Shown: positions 9,111 to 18,752 of the stretch, one piece after another
Layout: each line of letters begins with the position of its first letter
How positions within the stretch are numbered: position 1 is the first letter of the stretch
NCBI GenBank assembly: GCA_000320545.1
Contig: ADNK01003370.1
Coordinates: forward strand, 20,001 to 47,781
Direction: 5' to 3'
Origin: Bigelowiella natans CCMP2755
Taxonomy: Eukaryota; Cercozoa; Chlorarachniophyceae
Length of the DNA stretch: 27,781 bases
Translations under genes and position numbers: made by a program
Notes under the pieces: model-generated
Database searches by the model: none
Told to the model about the DNA's origin: nothing
The model's input: the letters and a program-made list of their open reading frames with translations, nothing else

Positions 9111-10464
9111 AACGATGACGAGAATTATACTGAATATGAATTCCCCATCCATCCATGCCGGTATCTAACGTTCTTCTTCTTGATGTCACTTTAGATCTAA
9201 CATGTAAATAAAACCTGCAGTTATTGGATCAGTAATTTCTCTTTAGGGATGTTGCGCACACAATAAGCAAAGGGCTTGTTCGTACGTCTGCCATTCAAAG
9301 CAACGTGGAGCTGTATGTCATGCTAATGTTCTGTACGCTCACTGGCACCTTCTGCTGGCTGGTAATGGTTCTATTAGCACCTCATATCTAGCGTGTGGTT
9401 TGCATGGTGTATCATTCGCCTTCACATTATCATCATCGTCATCATCATCATTGTTGTTGCTGTTGTTGTTGTCATCTTTTATGATGATCATCATTTTGCC
9501 TTGTCCATGCAAATTCATGAGTTACTAGGTATTTTTGTGTATTTTCGGTTGCATTTATCGAGAAGAAGGAATTTACGAATGATGCACAACAATTGTCTTC
9601 TAATGTGTGAGCAGGCCTTCGCCACATACTTTTCACTCCCTGTCTCAACGACCCATTCTCTGGTTGGATCTATCCTTGGCCTTGGTACACCATGTTTCCC
9701 CCATCCCTATTTCTTCTTCCTACACATATCGTTTCGTAGTAAGAGGAAGAAGAAGAAGAAGAATCGTTCTTATTTCATCTAACGTCGTCACTATACTATA
9801 CTGTAACCCTCCTCCTCCTCCTCCTCCCCCCCCCCTTCGTTCCTCTGTGAAGGCTTAGTTGTTTATCCATCTGGAGATCTTAACACAACGACGCTAGGAA
9901 CAATTATGGCATCTTGGGTCACGAATTCATCATCATCATCATCATCATCAATCACCATCAATCATTATCATTATCATCTCATCTCACCAACGTCATATAT
10001 CAGCCATTAACATCACCACCATTGTTGCTTGTCACCTCCCATTTCTCGTTGTCGCCCCTAGATATCCTCTCCGCTCATGGGCTTCACTATCTCATACTCA
10101 ATTTTCTACGTGATCTACCACAAAGTGCTCACAAGGCCTCAGCCAGGTACGAGGGGGGGGAGGGGGGGCTGTAGTGCGTTGAATCGACGGCATATGTAAC
10201 TATATAGAGAATAGCGACTACGTGGTCCTTAACACCACAATCTCTACTACCATACTACTACTACTACAACTACTATACAGCCCATGTCAATCTAATCACA
10301 CTATGCCTACTATTACCATGATCATCCTATTGCTACGAGCATTTGACACATCATCATCATTATCTTCTTCTTCTTCTCCTCTCCTTTCTTAACCTATCAT
10401 TTAGCAAAGCAAGCGCTTCGTATTCTTCCATACATGTACGCCTTCACACTCGGTACTACTACTG

Positions 10465-10496
<32 letters not shown>

Positions 10497-10687
10497 GATT
10501 TATAATGATGATGACTTGCAACGATTTGTCTGCTCTAATGGTAAGTAATGGTATTTTGTCTTTGGATGCACGCATGTTATCAACACAAATTGTCTTAGCT
10601 CATTGGTATTCATCTGAGATGTTCGTTGCTCTCTGTGCGTATCGTGTCTCGTCAGCTTACTTCGATTCCTTTTCATCCTCCTTTTTT

Positions 10688-10730
<43 letters not shown>

Positions 10731-11758
10731 CTCTACCCACCCCTCTTGTAGGCATCTTGACGCTGTTTTTGTGCCTAGCGGGACCAAGATCTCTCCGAAC
10801 ATCTCTTCGAAAGGGAATCGCCATATGTTTGATCGTGTGCGTCATCGTGACAATATCAACACACCTGAGGCTAACAAGGAGGATGGGAGAAAGAGGCAGT
10901 AGTAGTATTAGTAGTAGTTGCTGCATCATCAACCCGCTACCCCCACCATCATCATCATCATCATCGTCGTCGTTAATCGCCTTGATGTCTAAGGCATTAT
11001 CGTCGTTTTCTCAAGTAGCATTAGGGATACTTTTCCAGTGCCAGAATGTAGTCCATACCATCACCTTCCTTGTCTCCTCCTTTTTCAATGGACCTCATGC
11101 TACCGCTCACTCGTCGTCATCATCATCATCGTCTTCTTCTTCTTCGATGATGATTTCACGTCATAATACAACGAATTACCATGGTGGCAACGATGATGAA
11201 AAACACCATCATCCGCCATCACAATCTCTTTCTCCGTCCAGACTATCAGGTGTGTTAAACATCGTGTTTATTTCTTCTGTTCTCTCCTCATATAGTCCGT
11301 CGTCATTTCTTCATTCTTTTTTCTTCTTCCTTTATCATAGCACCACCACAATCTCGCAACCATAAACGTTCTTGAAATCGTCATCATCACCATTTTCATC
11401 ATCTTCATCATCATAAGATCAAAGAGAAGCTACTACTGCTACTACACTGCTACTACTACTAGTAGTAGTACTACTACCACTATTTCTATAGCTAGACACA
11501 CATTGTAGTATGTGAATTTGTCAATTATTTTTAGAACATAATTATTGTTGATGTGTGCACAACAAGTAGGGCTAGCAGCAGTCTCCTCCTCCCCTTCCCT
11601 AGTAGCTGCAACCAACACAAAAACAAGAATAATAAATGCTTCATCAGCAATATCATCACATTCGATGCAAGGAAGCTCTACATTATCGTTATTACCCCCT
11701 CCACTACTGCTGCCATCATCATCAGCATCACCACCACCACCGTCAGTACCACCCCCTC

Positions 11759-11795
<37 letters not shown>

Positions 11796-13190
11796 GTCAC
11801 TTTCAAAAAAGCTGGTAAGGATGGTTTCTAGTATGTGGTCGTTCTTCCCTTACAAAGACCGCGCAGCAGAAGTAGCTCCAGCAACGAGGGTGACGCCGAC
11901 AAGGAGGATGAGGAGGAGGCAGTTTCAAAGTAGCGACGAGACACCAACAACGGCACAGCAGCATCATTACCACCACCACCACCACCACTGTGATGAGGAG
12001 TTGGATCAGGAAGGGGGTCAGCAGCACCAACAGCAAGAGAAGAAGAAGAACCTATCATCTTCTTCTTCTGGCAATGCACCAACAACCAACAATTCTAGTA
12101 CATATTGCCAAGAGACTGCTGCTGATGCTGCTGTCGGTGGTAGTACCGGTAAAGACGTAGTAGTAGTAGTACCAGCAGTACAATCCCTACTGCCAGTTGT
12201 AACGACATCGTCGTCCAAAGAGCGAGATGTGCGATTACAAGAAGCTGAAGCGCATTTTACTGAACTCATGGTAGTAGAAGTAGTAGTAGTTTTGATTGAC
12301 AATATATATCCTTAGATCATCAATCATCGTTGCAAAGAGAGAAGACACCACGATAACACACACACACACACGTGCGCGCGCGTATGAATATAATTTATAA
12401 AATATAATATATAATATATAATACAATATTCTATTCTCTATTATGTTGTCCCCTTTCTTTGATCGATTGAGTCATTTCGATCACCACCACCACCATCATC
12501 ATCATTATCATCATCATCTTTCCATAGGTCACATCATCATCATCATCATCATCATCTTTCCATAGGTCATAACTGCATGCGTTGTTGCCTTTGCACACGG
12601 CTCAAACGACATCTCCAATGCCATCGGGCCATTCTCGGTGAGAGCCTTCATCTTTTAGTGCTTATTATTCAGCTTGATGCCTCCTCCTCCTCCTCCTCCT
12701 CCTCCTCCTCCTCCCTGTGTTCATTGAATGAAAGAGAGGAGGACGAGGAGTACTATGTGTCTGTTTGATTGCATTTCTATCTAACGACGATGTGATGAAC
12801 AGTGAGCTGAAACATGCACGCAAGTAAATCCATACCATGTATTATTATTAGACGGTGTGCTTGTAGTCTAGATCTTATATATATATATATATATTTATTT
12901 ATTTATATATACATGGCATCAATCCGATTTTGGCAGTTTTATGTTCTTATATCTTTTATTTCTTCTTCTTCTTTCTTTTCTGTCTCATTCTTCTTTTGGT
13001 TCTCCCCCCCTTCCATCATCATCATTCCTAAATGACGACATGGTTGTGGTGGTGGCAGGTGATAATGGAGGCGAGTATCCACGGGGACATATCTCACAAT
13101 GAACCCATTCCAAAATGGGTGCTGGTGGCAGGAGGAGTTGGAATAGGTATTATTGGCTGCCAATCATCGCTACTACTATATATCTGAAAC

Positions 13191-13222
<32 letters not shown>

Positions 13223-13434
13223 GAAGAAGACAAAGAAATAATAACAAACTGATGCACTGTTCCATGGCAGTTGTCGGCTTAGCAACCTACGGTCACCGCG
13301 TAATGGCGACGGTTGGTGAAAAGATCACTAAATTAACGTTCACTAGAGGGTTCTCCGCCCAGATTGGGTAGTAATATTGGGTAGTAATATCAAGATTACT
13401 ATCATCAAACTACTATGTGTCGTTACTGTTACTG

Positions 13435-13468
<34 letters not shown>

Positions 13469-13611
13469 GAGTTGTTATTTTTTGTTTGCTTGTTTCTTTT
13501 GGGTTGTATTGACGTTTTTCTCGTAAAAGAATTCAATTCATATCGTCTTCGTCGCTGCCACCATCTCACCGTCATCATCACCATTACCATCACCATCATC
13601 ACCATCATCAC

Positions 13612-13645
<34 letters not shown>

Positions 13646-14390
13646 GCCGTCATCGTCTTCTTCTTTGGTATGATCTAGAACGGCATTGACCGTATTGAGC
13701 GCAACAATAATGGGCATTAGCGTCTCCACGACACATTGCCTCATCGGCGCTATTGCGGGTTATTTATTCTTATACAATCGTAACTACTACTACTTTCCAC
13801 ATAATCATCATCATATGCTGAACAACTTGTTGTTAGATCTTCCTCCTATTGACACATCTATCTCTTCTCCATCTTCTTTCTCTCCATTGATGACTAGTAC
13901 CACACACACATCTGCCCATGCAGCAATATCATCAACAAATGTGTCAATCAATGTAGGCGTAGCAATGGTTGAAAGTGCCTCGAAGATAAACGTACAGACT
14001 CTCAAGAAGATCGCACTGTCCTGGGTATTACTACTACTTCTACTATGATTATGTTGTGGTACTAGGTGAGGGTGTATTATCTATATTCCTTGCCTGCTGC
14101 TCGGGATGAAATTTAAGGAAAATCATATCATATTAGATTAGCGTTGTTGCAATACGGCTTGCAGAATCAAGAAGAATCTTTCTGCACAGATCCGATTTTT
14201 CCCATTTTCTTCTTCAGAATTTGACTGTCGTGTTCTTTCATGTGCTACTTACTTAATCACTTGCTTATTCTTCTACGTGTTGCATACAATAAGCAAGTCA
14301 TTTCAAATACACGAAGAGTCGCAAAGATAATACTCGTTATAAATTACAGCTTGCTGACGTCCACATTTTTCCCCATTTCTACAACAAATA

Positions 14391-14429
<39 letters not shown>

Positions 14430-14566
14430 ATATATATGTTTGTGTGCATGTGTGTGTGTGTTAACATACTATCTAGGTTGTAACGATGCCTGCGTCAGCA
14501 CTTTGTAGTCTTGCTGCTCTTTGGATTACGTATCTCGTCATGGATCCTGAGATCAGACCGCATTGA
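8726..14566 (+). CDS. PiT-family inorganic phosphate transporter (PHO4/SLC20), 5' exon unresolved
   Basis: PiT proteins take up phosphate with Na+ or H+ across a membrane. Exons seen: 8726-8803, 9017-9066, 9247-9361, 9615-9684, 9859-9917, 10062-10146, 10405-10452, 10752-11249, 11570-12270, 12566-12637, 13059-13146, 13271-13367, 13679-14024 and 14477-14566 (stop TGA). Every phase agrees and gives 798 residues plus a missing N-terminus. Both halves of the family's inverted duplication are present. The first signature is [20 protein letters not shown] with [13 protein letters not shown]; the second is [14 protein letters not shown] with [13 protein letters not shown]. The C-terminus has [18 protein letters not shown]. 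Between the halves lies a loop of about 370 residues with poly-Ser, poly-His, Pro and Gln runs, longer than usual. The first signature has GAQD in place of GAND; the Asp is kept. The family call is very secure. Confidence 0.92.
8889..8990. repeat. Compound (AC)(GA)(G)(TA)(GT) microsatellite in PiT intron
   Basis: Five different simple runs abut within 100 bases of the intron 8804-9016: AC to about 8922, GA, about 12 G, TA from 8953, and GT to 8990. This intron also opens with GTAGTAATAATAATAAT. Confidence 0.95.
9081..9110 (+). repeat. (GAT)10 in PiT intron
   Basis: Trinucleotide run in the intron 9067-9246, about 14 bases after the donor GTACAT. Confidence 0.95.
10453..10751 (+). repeat. PiT intron holding (ACT)n and (CT)n tracts
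   Basis: This 299-nt intron begins GTACTACTACTGCTACTAC, the donor itself being part of a TAC repeat that runs to about 10496. A pure CT run at 10691-10726 supplies a very long pyrimidine tract before the acceptor CTTGTAG at 10751. There is an apparent donor GTAAGT at 10546, but no AG precedes it, so I see no extra exon. Confidence 0.85.
12481..12565 (+). repeat. (CAT)n tract with duplicated 3' splice site
   Basis: CAT/CAC triplets fill this intron end. The sequence ATCATCTTTCCATAGGTCA occurs twice, with AG at 12526-12527 and 12564-12565, 38 bases apart. The second AG joins in frame to GTC ATA ACT GCA; the first would lead to a stop. A short tandem duplication by repeat slippage is the likely origin. 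Confidence 0.85.
13434..13646 (+). repeat. (CTA)n and (CAT)n tracts in PiT intron 13368-13678
   Basis: CTA repeats occupy about 13434-13468 and CAT/CAC repeats about 13566-13646. The intron starts GTAGTAATATTGGGTAGTAAT, where the word TTGGGTAGTAATAT is itself duplicated in tandem across the donor (13365-13390). Confidence 0.85.
14394..14425 (+). repeat. (TA)n microsatellite in the last PiT intron
   Basis: An AT run, followed by a GT-rich stretch to 14461, sits shortly before the acceptor ATCTAG at 14476. Confidence 0.95.
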
Positions 14567-14929
14567 GTAGTAGTAGTAGGAGGAGGAGGAGGAGGAGGGG
14601 GAGTGCTACGAAGTAGTAGAAACCAGTGGCATAATCGAACATGAAGTGATAGTGTCGTTGTGTTAGTTTATGTGATAAGATGGAATTGCTATTCAAGAAC
14701 AAGGTTGCATGAGTGCGGTGTGGTCGATGATCTTTTTGGCAATAATGAACATGCAGTTATTCAAGAGCATTGGTGCTACAAATGGGAACGAAGCGTTGAG
14801 GTGAGCACAACAACGCAATGTTGCAGGATGCTGCTGGTTGACGTAGATGCGCTTGTTGGCGCCGCAGTACGCCACAATAGACATACGTATATATCATATA
14901 CATAATGTGTCTATAACTCAGTAGTCGCC
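14567..14929. other. PiT 3' flank
   Basis: A GTA/AGG triplet run (14567-14600) follows the stop codon directly and is probably 3' UTR. The rest has an 81-codon open frame (14660-14905) of unconvincing composition. I see no gene. Confidence 0.5.
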
Positions 14930-15960
14930 ATTATTAGCTAGTTAGGATGTCTAGACATGCATGCTGCCGCCCTCCACACACACGCAGGCATGCTATGGTA
15001 TATCGCATGCGCCGACCATGCTCACGTACATAGCATGCTAGCATGCAGTACATCTTCTTCGACTGCCATGTGCTAGCATGCATCACGAGCGAGCTAGGAG
15101 CTAGCAGGACAATGATGTGACAATGCGCCGATGAACACGCCGTGAGAGCTACATTAGGTCCCTCATTATGGAATATGACTGTTGCTTGATGAGATTCAAT
15201 CACTTCATTGTCACATTCGTCTCACTGGCTAACTAGCTCACACCATGAGCCATGCTAGCTAGCTAGCATGCATGCGACGTGCGTATACGTGTGGCATCAT
15301 GGATGACATGGACCATGCAATTGTTGCATGAGCTGCATGCATGAGCTACGCATTACAGACCTAGCTAGCTTAGCTGAATGCCATCTATAGCTGTGGCGGC
15401 ATGGCTAGTAGATGGCCAAGCCAGCGCGTGCAAGTTCCACAGCAGCGGCTAGCTAGCATGGGTGGCACACTTTTGCATTGCTTGATTATTGCTTGGCCGC
15501 ACCACGCAACGTGCATGCTAGCATGTCTAGATGTGTAGCGCATGCAACCTGGATCGGTTTCCACTGGCAGTGCAGTTTGTCTCGCATCATTAGAGCCGCC
15601 GCTGTCCGCGCACGTGCGTTCTAGCGTTGCATATGGTCTGCACCACGCTAGCACGTGCATGTGGATGGCTGGCCAGCTAGCTAGCTAGACAGGTGTATCG
15701 TCGATTCTGGAAGTGCGTGCTGTCTAGATCTGCGAGCTGATTGTGTGCTCGTGTCCGCACACGATCTGTGCTAGCGATGCGCCACGCAGTGCGGCATGCC
15801 ATTGTTACACATGCTATGCTAGCATGCAGCAGCAAACCTCGCACACGTTGATTGAGTTCATCTGTCTAGCTGTGGCACACACATCAAATGACATCGCAAT
15901 TTACTGCCTGCCCGAAATGAATGATCGTTACACCGAAAACAACGTCATTCGTTGCTGTTG
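14930..15960. repeat. Densest GCATGC/GCTAGC island, PiT / S1P convergent spacer
   Basis: By eye there are about eleven GCATGC and about fifteen GCTAGC words in 1 kb, including runs such as GCTAGCTAGCTAGCATGC near 15253 and AGCTAGCTAGCTAG near 15675. CATGCTAGCATGC-like forms occur near 15032, 15070, 15514 and 15815. An inverted copy of the GAGACGRATG element lies at 15206-15224, and the end of the island shares CATTCGTT.CTGTTG with 2613. Open frames of 72-91 codons here have no credible protein character. Confidence 0.85.
15206..15224 (-). repeat. Inverted copy of the dispersed element, GAGACGAATG core
   Basis: Read on the minus strand this is TGAGACGAATGTGACAATG and continues AAGTGATTG. That parallels GAGACGGATGTAATGAAGTAATCAC at 1784 except for one 3-base gap and a few changes. 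Confidence 0.65.
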
Positions 15961-16541
15961 AGTGCATATTTCCTCATGATGGAGGTGAATGATGGAATCG
16001 CCTTCATTTATTCACTATCGCACATGATGCATCACATCAACTGTGTCTAACGTTTCCAGTCTTTCGGCTTTATCATCATATTTGACCATGGGCCCAATCA
16101 CCTCTCAATAGGTCGCATACTCTCCCACCATTAAGAATGGCAAGCAGGCTGGCTTACAGTTGCCAGAAACTATGCTGCTCGGTCTACGTACGGGGAAACA
16201 AAAAACAATCCCCCGTCCTGCCCCCTACCTCATTTGTATAAACCTCTAATTACTTGGACTGGTTGCTTTAAAATAAAATATACACAATGACGAATAACTA
16301 ACCGACTCTTTTAATCTTAGAAATTTTGTAAGGATACAGCAACGATTCCTCGACTCCTCTAGATATGATATGATACTCACTCATATCTCTTCCCCCCCCC
16401 CCCCCTCTCTCTCTCTCTCTCTTTCGCTCGCACGCTTATATTTTAATAAAAGGGAGAGAAAGAAAAGTGATTAATGTGCAGTGGGATGATAGCTCAAGGG
16501 ATCATTATCATCATCATCGTAACCTCCTTCCTCTACACAAC
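15961..16541. other. S1P 3' flank
   Basis: No gene seen. A C-run with a CT repeat lies at about 16391-16422. On the minus strand ATTAAA occurs near 16443-16449, about 95 bases past the S1P stop, and could be its polyadenylation signal. Confidence 0.45.
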
Positions 16542-18559
16542 TCACACCTTATTAAAAAGAGGCTCCTTGCTATTGTTACTCCTCTTGGTTATCTGGCTAA
16601 CCCTTCCCCACCTTCCTATTGTCGTAGAAGCGACACTGACGCCAGTCGAAGAGGACGGGGCCAAGGCTGCCTCCGAGTCAAGCCCGCCCCCTCCCCCACC
16701 AAGGTTCATCATCATCATCTTTGACGTTGCTGCCGGGAGGCCGCTGGTCGTCGCCGTCATTGCTGCCATTGTAGCGGCGACAGATGCTGCGACTGACGTG
16801 CTCGCACTAGCTACTCCTACACTACTACTCCCATGATGTCCCCCACCTCCATTGCCGCCGGCAACACCGCCGTTGATATGTTGGTTATCGATGAGCTCAT
16901 CGTCCTCTCTGCTATCGTCGAGCAGACGGCGAGGGGGGAAGGCTCCTTTGGGCAGCAGCTGCTGCAGCATCGAGGCCAGCCAGGAGTAGTACCGGATGTA
17001 TATGCCGAGAGCGCAGCCACCGATCATGAGCCCAAGGGCGAAGTAAGGCCAGCCCTGCCGCGTGGACGGGTAGAACCCGCCCCCCGGTTTTGGGAGGGCC
17101 GCCAGCGCCTCGCTCTCGTTCACAGCGGGGCCGGCCAGCGTGGAGATGTTGGGGAGAGGTCCGCGTCTCTCAAGTATCTCGGCTAGGCACTGTGGCCTCC
17201 GTTGCCGCCGTGTGGTCGGCAGTCCGCTACTCTTATCATAACCCTCCGTCTCCCCCTCCGCCTCCTCGTTGTCTGCCAATAACACACGCGAGTAGCGGGC
17301 GAAGTGGGTGCCCGGCATCGGTTGTGGAAGCGCTCCGAAGTCGGAGCGAAACGCAGAGTGGAGGATGAGAGCGGGTGGAAAGAGCTTTTCGTCCGTCTTG
17401 TTGTGGCAGAGGAAGGCCAAGAGTGTATCGACAGTGTCGTAGCACGGCATGCCGCGTCGATGGTTGCCATCTAGGCAGTTTGAGTCACCCAAGACCTGTT
17501 TTCATCATATTAATTTCTAATTTATTAGTGCGTATGTGAGAGGGGAAAGGGACGAGAGAGAAAGAGAGGGAGAGTGAGAGAGTAAGGTATGCAAGTGTGT
17601 GATGTGGATCTTCTTCATCGTCATAATCGCGCAATCAATCAACCAATCAATCAATCAATTGGCAGCAGCAGCAACCAACTCTCTTACTACTAAACTCCGT
17701 AGTACTGACCGCGACACGTCCATTCCCAGGGCCTGTCCCCGTCGAATAAATCCCCATAATGGGGAAGTAGCGCGTCGTTCCGCTGACTGTATCCTTAGCA
17801 CGCACCGAGAAAAGACGCCCGCCTTTGGGAAATTGGAAGAGGGAGGTGCCGGATTCATAGCGGAAGGCCTTCCCACCTCCCTTGACCTCCACTGTCGCGT
17901 CGAGGACACGGTCGCTGAGGGCCATGTGGAATGGCGCTAGGACACGATTCAACTCGGGAAGATTTGCGCCTGAGCGGGGGGGGGGGAAAGACGACAATGA
18001 GAAACAGTGACTACAAGGGATTTGCTGACAGAAAATAAACTTCGAATTCGCTATTTTCTTTTTTTACTTTAAAAAAAACAAGTATGTTCGGTGTGTTTGT
18101 TGTTATTCGCCGCAGTTGTTACCTCCCGTCTGCGGCAGCCACCAGCTCTGCGTGTTCTGGTCGAGGAACTTGAGCTTCTTCATCACCCCAGAGTTGTACC
18201 ACTCCCCGACGACCAGAAGGGACAAACCGCGCGTGTAGACATCGTCGGCCAGCTTCTGAATCTCCTCCTCAAAGTAGGCCTCCTCGGGGTCTACGAGCAG
18301 CAGCGCAGCATAATTGGCTGCATCGACGCAGGTCCAGTCGCCGCCGCTGACCTCGACGAAGTAGCCCCTTGCGCGCAGGTCCGTATAGAAGTCTCGGAAG
18401 TTGGTGTGCACATGGTCGCCATTCCAATCGAGGATGTCGCTCTTGATCGCCAGGTTGTCGCGCGGGAAGTAGCCGGAGGGGTATCGGAGGCTATGGAACT
18501 GGTCCCAGAGCAGCCGTCGCGACCGTGGCGGGGGCGGCGCGAGACTGGGGTTGATGATG

Positions 18560-18602
<43 letters not shown>

Positions 18603-18671
18603 TCTCGTTAATATACTATACCATCTATTCATCTCTCTTAGTATGAATCATTACTGCCCCCACACCTCTCC

Positions 18672-18709
<38 letters not shown>

Positions 18710-18721
18710 CTACTACCACTG

Positions 18722-18752
<31 letters not shown>

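Noticed and set aside
10505-10751. Long plus-strand ORF start ([12 protein letters not shown]...) before the PiT exon at 10752
   Set aside because: It runs through a CT microsatellite and has no acceptor upstream; the PiT frame needs the splice 10452|10752.
14940-15961. Cys/His-rich ORFs in the third spacer (for example 15385-15660 on the minus strand)
   Set aside because: They arise from the GCATGC/GCTAGC words read as protein; all frames look alike.
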